NCBI RefSeq assembly: GCF_020966755.1
Contig: NZ_JAJKFT010000010.1
Coordinates: forward strand, 2,010,720-2,074,719
Direction of reading: 5' to 3'
DNA length: 64,000 nt
DNA from: Blastopirellula sediminis
GTDB taxonomy: Bacteria > Planctomycetota > Planctomycetia > Pirellulales > Pirellulaceae
Shown here: positions 9,326 through 16,485 of the stretch, in pieces
Layout of the letters: each line of letters starts with the position of its first letter
How positions within the stretch are numbered: the stretch's first letter is position 1
Notes under the pieces: generated by a model
What the model saw: the letters and a program-made list of their open reading frames with translations, nothing else
The model's database searches: none
Told to the model about the DNA's origin: nothing
Translations under genes and position numbers: made by a program

Positions 9326-10642
9326 ATGGCTGGAATCGATCGACGACGATTTCTGCAGCGAGCGCTGGTGGGCGCCGCGAGTTGTTCGTGGTTGCCGGCG
9401 CTCGTGCAGGCCGCGTCTCAGCAACAGAGCAAGCGCCGCTGCATCGTCCTCTGGATGTCAGGCGGACCGAGCCAGATGGATACGTTCGACCTGAAGCCGG
9501 GGCATGCCAACGGCGGCGAGTACAAAGAGATTGAAACGAGCGTTCCTGGTCTCAAGATCAGCGAGCATCTGCCGATGTTGGCCAAGCAGGCCGATCGCTT
9601 GGCGATCTTGCGCGGCATGAGCACCAAAGAGGGAGATCATCAGCGCGGCGCCTATCTGATGCACACCGGGCAACGCCCCGGCGGACCGCTCCGCTATCCG
9701 GCGATTGGTGCGACGCTCTCGAAAGCGCTCGGCGATCCGCAGGCCGATCTGCCGAACTTCGTTTCGGTCAATCCGAACTCTGCCCTTAGCCAAGCGGCGA
9801 TCAGCGGCGGGTTTCTCGGGCCGAAATATGCCGCCACGACCGTCGGCCAGCGTGCGATGTATGGACCGCCGCAGCAGGATGGAGAAACGCCTGGGCCGGT
9901 TGATCTGGGAGTCGACTTTCTGCAACTGCCGGGAGAAGTATCTCCGGAACGTGCCGAAGCGCGAATGAAACTGTGGCGCGGTCAGCAAGAAGAGTTTCTT
10001 ACGCAGCGCGACGCCGCGGCGCCCAAGTCGCACGATACGGTTTTTCGCCGCGCGGTCCGGATGATGAACCCGGAAGCGGCGGCCGCCTTCGATTTGCATC
10101 AAGAGGAAGACGCCGTCCGTGAGTCGTATGGTAACGGCCGTTTTGGCCAAGGTTGTTTGATCGCCCGCCGCTTGATTGAGCGGGGAGTGCCGTTTGTCGA
10201 AGTGACGCACGGCGGCGACGGACTTGGCTGGGACACGCATCAAGCGAACTTCGCCGGCGTCAAACGATTGTCGGAAGAGCTCGATCGCGGGTGGTCGACG
10301 CTGATGCGCGAGTTGGACGAACGAGGTTTGCTCGAATCGACCACGATCTTGTGGATGGGGGAATTTGGACGGACGCCGGTCATTAACGGCAACGCCGGAC
10401 GCGATCACTTTCCCGACGCCTGGTCGTGCGTCTTGGCCGGCGGCGGCATCGCCGGCGGTCAGGCTTATGGTTCAACCAGCGAAGGTGGCGAGGAGGTGGT
10501 CGACGGCAAGGCCGACGTGCCCGAATTGATCGCGACGCTTTGCACAGCGGTCGGCGTCGATCCGGCGACCGAGAATATCTCTCCCTTGGCACGGCCGATC
10601 AAAATCAGCGAGGGGGCGCCGATTCGTGCTTTGCTCTCCTAA
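9326..10642 (+). CDS. DUF1501 protein, TAT-exported, alkaline-phosphatase-like fold
   Basis: A 438-residue protein that starts with a twin-arginine signal (DRRRFLQRALVGAAS), so it is exported folded, probably with bound metal. DUF1501 landmarks are in order: WMSGGPSQMDTFDLKPG near residue 45, GWDTH near 300, and GEFGRTPVINGNAGRDHFP in the last third. This family belongs to the sulfatase/alkaline-phosphatase-like superfamily. It nearly always follows a DUF1549/DUF1553 gene, as here (13-base gap), and the two are assumed to act together outside the cytoplasm. ATG 9326 has AAGAGAA upstream. The last 17 bases overlap the start of the EF-hand lipoprotein gene, indicating translational coupling. 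Confidence 0.9.
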   Translation: MAGIDRRRFLQRALVGAASCSWLPALVQAASQQQSKRRCIVLWMSGGPSQMDTFDLKPGHANGGEYKEIETSVPGLKISEHLPMLAKQADRLAILRGMSTKEGDHQRGAYLMHTGQRPGGPLRYPAIGATLSKALGDPQADLPNFVSVNPNSALSQAAISGGFLGPKYAATTVGQRAMYGPPQQDGETPGPVDLGVDFLQLPGEVSPERAEARMKLWRGQQEEFLTQRDAAAPKSHDTVFRRAVRMMNPEAAAAFDLHQEEDAVRESYGNGRFGQGCLIARRLIERGVPFVEVTHGGDGLGWDTHQANFAGVKRLSEELDRGWSTLMRELDERGLLESTTILWMGEFGRTPVINGNAGRDHFPDAWSCVLAGGGIAGGQAYGSTSEGGEEVVDGKADVPELIATLCTAVGVDPATENISPLARPIKISEGAPIRALLS

Positions 10643-12419
10643 GAAACTTGGTTGGATCGGCGTGCTGCTGATTGGGTTAGGAGGCTGTCGTCCCGGCGAA
10701 CCGCAGGTTACGCCCCCTCCGGCCAATACGACGATCTCGCAAGTCGAGATCGAGACCGAAAACGTCGCGGTCGAACCGATGCCGGTGGAAGAGCCGGTCG
10801 TCGCCGAAGCACCTGTCGAGCCTCCAATAGAAGTGCCTGAGGTCAAACGCCCAACCCCACAGAAGTTGCTGGTGATGGCCGATCGGCAGCCGCTGCTGTT
10901 GGACGTGTATCTTTGGATCGACGGACGGCCATTTGAGGAGGCGCTGCAAGTTCTTTCCGACAAGGTGCTCGCGATGGCCGACACCGACGGCGATGGGATC
11001 GCGACCTGGAACGAACTGGCCGACAACCCAAACTTCAATCGGGGGCAGTTCGGCAATCTCTCCTTTACGAAGCCGCAAGAGCGCGACCGACTGATCAAGT
11101 TGTACGACGTGAATCGCAACGGACGCGTCGACGCCGAAGAAACTCCTCGTCTGTTAACCCGCAATCGGGGAAAGGCTCGTGAGTTTTCGGTCGATCCTCG
11201 CGCCCATGCGTCGTTCCGGCATAGTCGGGAAGCGTCGAACATGTTGCGGGTGCTCGACCGCAATGGCGATCAGCGACTCTCGGCCGACGAGATCGCCGAC
11301 GCGACCAACGTCTTGAAGGCTCGTGACGCCGATGCCGACGGCATCATCTCCGCTGCCGAACTGGCGCCGCCGCGCAGCCCGATGATGGCGATGGGATCGG
11401 GGGACGATTGGCGCGGAGAGCAAGGAGCGTACGTGCTGGATGAGAATACGTCGTGGCCGAACGTCCTGCGTTCGATCGAGTCGATTTACAACTTTGGCTC
11501 GTCGGTGGAAGTGGCGGCCCTGTTCGGCGAAAACTCGCCGTTGGTGATGGTCGACGAGGATGAAGATGGCTATCTCGAGTATCGCGAGATTCCACGAATT
11601 GCCGAGTTACCTCCCAGCGCCACTTTAGAGATTCGCTATGGCGCCCGGAAGGAAGGGGAAGAGTTCTACGCATTGACGCTGGCCGACGATGCGAAGTGCA
11701 CGCTCCAGGAGGCCGGGTACGTCGAGAGCAAGGCGCTGGTCGACGGCAATGGCCGGCTGTTGATTCATGCGGTCGACGATATTGAAGTCGCCGGATGGAT
11801 GGGCGATGGTTATGTGGAGTCGTCCCTCAGCGGCTTGCGAGCCAAGAACGCACTCGCGCTTAACGACAGAGATAAGAACAACTATCTCGACAAGGATGAA
11901 TTTCCGCCGAACCTGGCGGAGCGGCTCACTTTTGAGATGGTCGACTCGGATGAAGATGACCAGGTCACCCTCGAGGAGCTACAGGCCGCGCTGACTAACA
12001 TCGACCTGGTGAAGGCCTGCCAGATCCGGGTGCAACGGACGGCGGTGATCGATCCGCTGTTTGCGGCGCTGGACGAAAACGGAGATGGTCGATTGGCGAT
12101 TCGGGAATTGCGGATCGCGAGCGAGAAACTGCGGCAGCTCGACGCCAATGGAGACCAGGAGGTCGATCTGGAGGAATTCCCCGCGTTTGGTGGTCTGGTC
12201 GTCTATCGGGGGGGAGATCGGGACGGTTCGACGATGCCGGCTCGCGTCGTTCCGACGCCGATCGAGGGGCGGCCCGATTGGCATCAGGGGATGGACTTCA
12301 ACGGGGATGGGGACGTCAGTTGGACCGAGTTTTTAGGGAGCCGGAGCCAATTTGACGAGCTCGATCGGGACGGCGACGGGCTGTTGTCGGTGGTTGAAGT
12401 GGCGACCAAGTCGATCTAA
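10626..12419 (+). CDS. Lipoprotein with about eleven EF-hand-like calcium loops
   Basis: A 597-residue protein starting at GTG 10626, inside the end of the DUF1501 gene. A lipobox (GLGGC at about residue 20) shows it is a lipoprotein. A Pro/Glu/Val-rich linker follows. The rest carries about eleven loops of EF-hand type, among them DTDGDGIATWNEL, DVNRNGRVDAEE, DRNGDQRLSADE, DEDEDGYLEYRE, DENGDGRLAIRE and DRDGDGLLSVVEV. Most keep Asp at positions 1, 3 and 5, Gly at 6 and Glu at 12, so real calcium binding is likely. It probably forms a membrane-bound calcium-dependent scaffold working with the two upstream exported proteins. Calcium binding is inferred, not shown. Confidence 0.85.
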   Translation: MLCSPKKLGWIGVLLIGLGGCRPGEPQVTPPPANTTISQVEIETENVAVEPMPVEEPVVAEAPVEPPIEVPEVKRPTPQKLLVMADRQPLLLDVYLWIDGRPFEEALQVLSDKVLAMADTDGDGIATWNELADNPNFNRGQFGNLSFTKPQERDRLIKLYDVNRNGRVDAEETPRLLTRNRGKAREFSVDPRAHASFRHSREASNMLRVLDRNGDQRLSADEIADATNVLKARDADADGIISAAELAPPRSPMMAMGSGDDWRGEQGAYVLDENTSWPNVLRSIESIYNFGSSVEVAALFGENSPLVMVDEDEDGYLEYREIPRIAELPPSATLEIRYGARKEGEEFYALTLADDAKCTLQEAGYVESKALVDGNGRLLIHAVDDIEVAGWMGDGYVESSLSGLRAKNALALNDRDKNNYLDKDEFPPNLAERLTFEMVDSDEDDQVTLEELQAALTNIDLVKACQIRVQRTAVIDPLFAALDENGDGRLAIRELRIASEKLRQLDANGDQEVDLEEFPAFGGLVVYRGGDRDGSTMPARVVPTPIEGRPDWHQGMDFNGDGDVSWTEFLGSRSQFDELDRDGDGLLSVVEVATKSI

Positions 12420-12571
12420 ACTTTCCTTCCTTCGGAAGACGCCCCCCGTGGGCCGTTTGCACACGGATTCTTCATAAAATATTCTTCGAGGATTTACGAG
12501 TTCTTTTCGTATTCTCCAAGCATTAGTGATTGCCGCATATTGGGTTTCGCCAAAGTTGCGGAAGAACGTTT

Positions 12572-12609
12572 TTAACGCTTGTTCACAGCTTCTTAATTTA
12601 ATCTTAATA
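12572..12609 (+). promoter_or_regulatory. Candidate Pho box upstream of pstS
   Basis: Four TT-starting hexamers are spaced 10, 11 and 11 bases apart: TTAACG at 12572, TTCACA at 12582, TTAATT at 12593 and TTAATA at 12604, the last two being the core of repeated CTTAAT. Helical-turn-spaced direct repeats of this type are how PhoB/PhoP winged-helix regulators bind DNA. The array lies about 100 bases before pstS in an otherwise AT-rich stretch, and an OmpR-type regulator closes the same locus. The intergenic region 12420-12710 holds no gene. Confidence 0.55.
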
Positions 12610-12710
12610 ATCGTGCGTCATGATAGCGGGACGCTTTTTCGCGTCCGCCGCAGCCGGTAGGGGCCGGGGGGAATTAAAACTGTGACATTTTTCAGAGGGA
12701 TGCACCCACT

Positions 12711-13679
12711 ATGAACCGCTGCCGGAACATCTTTATGGTCGCCGCCTTGGCGGTAGCCGCTCCGCTTGCCGCCTCGGCGCAAGTCCAAGTTGACTCCGCT
12801 TTGCCGTCCTACAAACCAGTTCAAGGCGTCAACGGAAACATCAGCAGCATGGGTTCCGACACCATGAACAACCTGATGACCTTGTGGGCCGAAGGTTTCC
12901 AGAAGTTCTATCCGGGCGTCACCATCGAAATCGAAGGCAAGGGTTCGTCGACCGCTCCGGCCGCGCTGACCAAGGGGACCGCCACCTTCGGTCCGATGAG
13001 CCGCCCGATGAAGGAATCGGAAATCGACGCTTTTGAAAAGGCCTACGGTTACAAGCCGACCCAGCTCGGCACCTCGATCGATATGCTGGCCGTCTTCGTT
13101 CACAAAGACAACCCGGTGAAGGGGCTGTCGTTGGAACAACTCGACTCGATCTTCAGCAGCACCCGCAAAGGGGGCGCGAAAGATGACGTCACCACTTGGG
13201 GTCAGCTCGGTCTGGAAGGGGCTTGGGCCAGCCGCGCGATCAGCCTGTACGGTCGTAACTCGGCTTCGGGCACCTACGGTTACTTCAAGGAAAAGGCGCT
13301 GTTCGATGGCGACTACAAGTCGTCGGTGAAGGAACAGCCGGGCAGCTCGGCCGTGATCCAAGGGGTCGCCAACGACGTCGCCGCCATCGGCTACAGCGGC
13401 ATCGGCTACAAGACCGCCGCCGTTCGCGTCGTCCCGCTCTCCAAGACCGGCGACAAATTCGTCGAACCGTCGCTGGAAACGGTTAGCAGCTACCCGCTGT
13501 CGCGTTTCCTCTACCTGAGCGTCAATCGCAAGCCGAACGAACAGCTTGATCCGCTTCGCTTGGAGTTCATCAAGTACGTCTTCAGCAAGGAAGGCCAGGA
13601 AGCGGTCGTGAAAGACGGCTACTTGCCGCTGACCGCCAAGCAGGCCCAGCGTCAGCTCGACATGATTCTGAAGAACTAG
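12711..13679 (+). CDS. pstS: Phosphate-binding protein of the Pst ABC transporter
   Basis: A 322-residue periplasmic binding protein with a Sec signal peptide (residues 1-23, cleavage near ASA-QVQ). It captures inorganic phosphate for the PstCAB permease. Family motifs are present: GSDTMNNLMTLWAEGF, the phosphate-loop region GKGSSTAPAAL, and YGRNSASGTYGYF, which supplies backbone and Ser/Arg contacts to phosphate. It is the first gene of the locus, preceded by a Pho-box-like array and followed by a strong hairpin, so it can be transcribed in excess over the membrane components. Identification is secure from sequence and context. Confidence 0.95.
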   Translation: MNRCRNIFMVAALAVAAPLAASAQVQVDSALPSYKPVQGVNGNISSMGSDTMNNLMTLWAEGFQKFYPGVTIEIEGKGSSTAPAALTKGTATFGPMSRPMKESEIDAFEKAYGYKPTQLGTSIDMLAVFVHKDNPVKGLSLEQLDSIFSSTRKGGAKDDVTTWGQLGLEGAWASRAISLYGRNSASGTYGYFKEKALFDGDYKSSVKEQPGSSAVIQGVANDVAAIGYSGIGYKTAAVRVVPLSKTGDKFVEPSLETVSSYPLSRFLYLSVNRKPNEQLDPLRLEFIKYVFSKEGQEAVVKDGYLPLTAKQAQRQLDMILKN

Positions 13680-13703
13680 TCGCGGACGCTTATTGATATT
13701 CGC

Positions 13704-13741
13704 CGCGTCGCCTCTTCGGTTCGAAGGGGCGGCGCGTTTTT
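13704..13741 (+). terminator. Intrinsic terminator or attenuator after pstS
   Basis: A 15-pair stem with two G-T wobbles (CGCGTCGCCTCTTCG against CGAAGGGGCGGCGCG), loop GTT, followed by TTTTT. It lies between pstS and pstC. Leaky termination here would give more binding protein than permease, as in other pst operons. Confidence 0.85.
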
Positions 13742-13794
13742 CTGTTTCCAGCGTCTCGGTTTGAACGAGACTCCCGCCGGACTAGCCCAGCCCC

Positions 13795-16485
13795 ATGTCG
13801 CAAGACGAAAAGAGTTTCTCCGGCCGCCGACGTCGCATGAAGACGCGCTGGACGGTCGCCGCCGCCGACGTTCTGTCGGAGTTTGTGATTACGGTTGGCG
13901 GTATCGGCACGATCGTCGCCGTCATGGCGGTCTTCGTCGTTCTGGTCGCTCGCGTCGCGCCGCTCGGATTGCCGGCTTCGATCACTGGCGAAGTTTCGCG
14001 CGAGACCCACTGGGGTTCAGCCAAGCCGGTTCATCTGGCGGTTGATGAATACCGCACGATCGGCTGGGTCTTGTTTGACGACGGTCGGCTCGAATCGTTT
14101 CGGGTCGACAACGGCGAAAAGCTGGGCGAAACCCGGCTTTTCCAAGACAAAAAACTCTCCGCCATTTCGACCTCGGTCGGTCGCGGCGGTCTGCTGCTTG
14201 GCTTTCTGGACGGCACGATTCAGTTCGCCGACGTCCACTTCAAGACGTCGTTTATCGACGCGGTCAACGCGCCCGAAGAATTTCATGGCATGAAGCCGGG
14301 CGAACTGGCGACCTACAAGCCGAGCGACGACGAAACCGGCGTCATCGAACTGACTTCGCAAGGTCAGTACCGCTTGCAGGTACTTGAGTCGAGCGCGATG
14401 GAGCCGCTGAAGGTTTCCGACAAGGCGATCCTGATGCTTGACCATGTGCCGGAAGCGGCCAGCGGCGGCAACTCGGTCAGCGTCTCAAAGGACGATCGCA
14501 AGTACGTCAGCTATTCCGCCGACGGGAAGCTGCGTTACGGCCTGGTGCTGGAAGAGGAGGACTTCCTCTCTGGCGACATCACGCTGAAGAACGACATGAT
14601 CGAGCTGGACATCGCCGAGATTCAAGGGGAGCGTCCGCAGTTCCTGTTGCAAACAGCGCGCGGCAACGACATTCTGCTCGCGTGGAAATCGGGGCAAATG
14701 GTTCGCTTCGTTCGTGAAAACGGAGAGAACGGCTTTCGTCTAGCGCCGGCCGAAAAGATCGACCTCCTCCCCGATACCGACGCCGAGTTGACCGTGTGCG
14801 ACTTCATTCTCGGTCGCGAGACGGTCTTTGTTGGCGATAGCGACGGTGGAGCGAGCGGTTGGTTCCTGGTTCGCGCCGCCGAAACCGACGATCCCGAAAT
14901 TCAAGCCCGTAAGACGAGCGACGGATTCACGTTGGCTCGCGTGCACGTGTTGCAATCGGCGCCGGGCGAGAAGGTCGTTTCGATGCGAGCCTCGGAGCGG
15001 AGCCGCATGTTGGCGGTCGGTTACGAATCGGGCCGTTTTCGCGTTTACCAGATGACGACCGAGCTGCTGGTGCTCGATCGCCATTTGCCTGGCGACGTTC
15101 CGGTCGTCAGCGCCATGATCACGCCGAAGGATGACGGTCTGTTGGTCGAGTCGACCAAGGGGCTTTATCTCTGGAACTTCGATCCTCGACATCCCGAGAT
15201 CAGCGTCGCCGCGGCGATCTTGCCGGTCTGGTACGAAGGGTACCCGAAACCGCGGCAGATCTGGCAAAGCTCGTCGGCCGGCGTCGAACCGGAAATGAAG
15301 CTCGGCCTGTATCCGCTGATCTCCGGTACGCTCAAGGCGACCTTCTACTCGATGTTGTTCGGTGCGCCGATCGCTTTGTTGGCGGCGATCTATACCAGCG
15401 AATTCACTACGTACAAAGTTCGGACGGTCGTCAAACCGACGGTCGAAATGATGGCGAGCCTGCCGAGCGTCGTGCTCGGATTTTTGGCGGCGATCGTTTT
15501 CGCTCCGGTGGTCGAATCGTTCTTGCCCTTTTTCCTGACGACGATCGTCGCCGTCCCGCTCACGTTTATCACGGCGGCGATGCTGTGGCAGTTGATGCCG
15601 CGGCGAATCGGCTTGATCCTGGAAGAATGGCGACTGTGGTTTATGGTGCCGGCGCTCTTTTTGGGGCTGTTCATTTCTTACCAGTTGGCTCCGTGGGTCG
15701 AACATCTCGCGTTCGACGGCAATGTGAAGTCATGGCTCGACGGAAAGGGGAACGGCGTCGTCGGCTGGGTGATGCTGATGATTCCGCTTGCAGGGATGCT
15801 CGCCTTCTTCGTGAACGGCGCCTTCATCAATCCCTATCTCCGTATGCACGCCATCAAGTGGACCCGTTCGCAGTTCGCGCTGATGAGCCTCATTAAGTTC
15901 GCCGCGCTGGTCCTGCTGGCGTTCCTGTTGGCGTGGGGCGTTTCCTCGCTTCTGTACTGGTTGCCGACCTGGTTCGGCGGTTCGCCGTTTGATCCCCGGG
16001 GAACCTTCGTCGACAGCTACGCCCAGCGTAACTCGTTCGTCGTCGGTTTCGTGATGGGATTCGCGGTGATTCCGATCATTTACACGATCGCCGACGATGC
16101 ATTGGCGACAGTGCCGAAGCATCTTCGTTCCGCTTCGCTCGGCTGCGGCGCCACACCGTGGCAGACGACGGTTCGCGTGGTGATTCCGACCGCCATGAGC
16201 GGGCTCTTCTCGGCATTGATGATTGGTCTGGGTCGCGTGGTCGGCGAGACGATGATCGTGCTGATGGCCGGCGGTAATACGCCGGTGACGGATTGGAATA
16301 TTTTCAGCGGGTTCCGCACGCTCAGTGCGACCATTGCGATCGAACTGCCCGAAGCGGTAGAGAACAGCACCCACTTTCGCATGTTGTTCGCTGCAGCCCT
16401 GGTGCTGTTCGTCATCACGTTTTTGATCAATACCGCGGCCGAAATTGTGCGGCTGCGTTTCCGTAAACGAGCTTACCAACTATGA
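13795..16485 (+). CDS. pstC: Phosphate ABC transporter permease PstC, oversized form
   Basis: An 896-residue protein whose C-terminal part, from about residue 500 (PLISGTLKATFYSMLFGAPIA), is a PstC-type permease. The EAA loop region reads LATVPKHLRSASLGCGATPW and the final helices include GRVVGETMIVLMAGG. Before it is a membrane helix at residues 29-52 and then about 440 residues that are probably extracytoplasmic, beta-rich and propeller-like. The permease itself is interrupted after RRIGLILEEW by roughly 170 residues with additional hydrophobic helices. Classical PstC is about 300 residues; some gammaproteobacterial PstC proteins have shorter extensions. It overlaps pstA by four bases (ATGA). 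Start ATG 13795 lacks a good SD. Confidence 0.9.
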   Translation: MSQDEKSFSGRRRRMKTRWTVAAADVLSEFVITVGGIGTIVAVMAVFVVLVARVAPLGLPASITGEVSRETHWGSAKPVHLAVDEYRTIGWVLFDDGRLESFRVDNGEKLGETRLFQDKKLSAISTSVGRGGLLLGFLDGTIQFADVHFKTSFIDAVNAPEEFHGMKPGELATYKPSDDETGVIELTSQGQYRLQVLESSAMEPLKVSDKAILMLDHVPEAASGGNSVSVSKDDRKYVSYSADGKLRYGLVLEEEDFLSGDITLKNDMIELDIAEIQGERPQFLLQTARGNDILLAWKSGQMVRFVRENGENGFRLAPAEKIDLLPDTDAELTVCDFILGRETVFVGDSDGGASGWFLVRAAETDDPEIQARKTSDGFTLARVHVLQSAPGEKVVSMRASERSRMLAVGYESGRFRVYQMTTELLVLDRHLPGDVPVVSAMITPKDDGLLVESTKGLYLWNFDPRHPEISVAAAILPVWYEGYPKPRQIWQSSSAGVEPEMKLGLYPLISGTLKATFYSMLFGAPIALLAAIYTSEFTTYKVRTVVKPTVEMMASLPSVVLGFLAAIVFAPVVESFLPFFLTTIVAVPLTFITAAMLWQLMPRRIGLILEEWRLWFMVPALFLGLFISYQLAPWVEHLAFDGNVKSWLDGKGNGVVGWVMLMIPLAGMLAFFVNGAFINPYLRMHAIKWTRSQFALMSLIKFAALVLLAFLLAWGVSSLLYWLPTWFGGSPFDPRGTFVDSYAQRNSFVVGFVMGFAVIPIIYTIADDALATVPKHLRSASLGCGATPWQTTVRVVIPTAMSGLFSALMIGLGRVVGETMIVLMAGGNTPVTDWNIFSGFRTLSATIAIELPEAVENSTHFRMLFAAALVLFVITFLINTAAEIVRLRFRKRAYQL

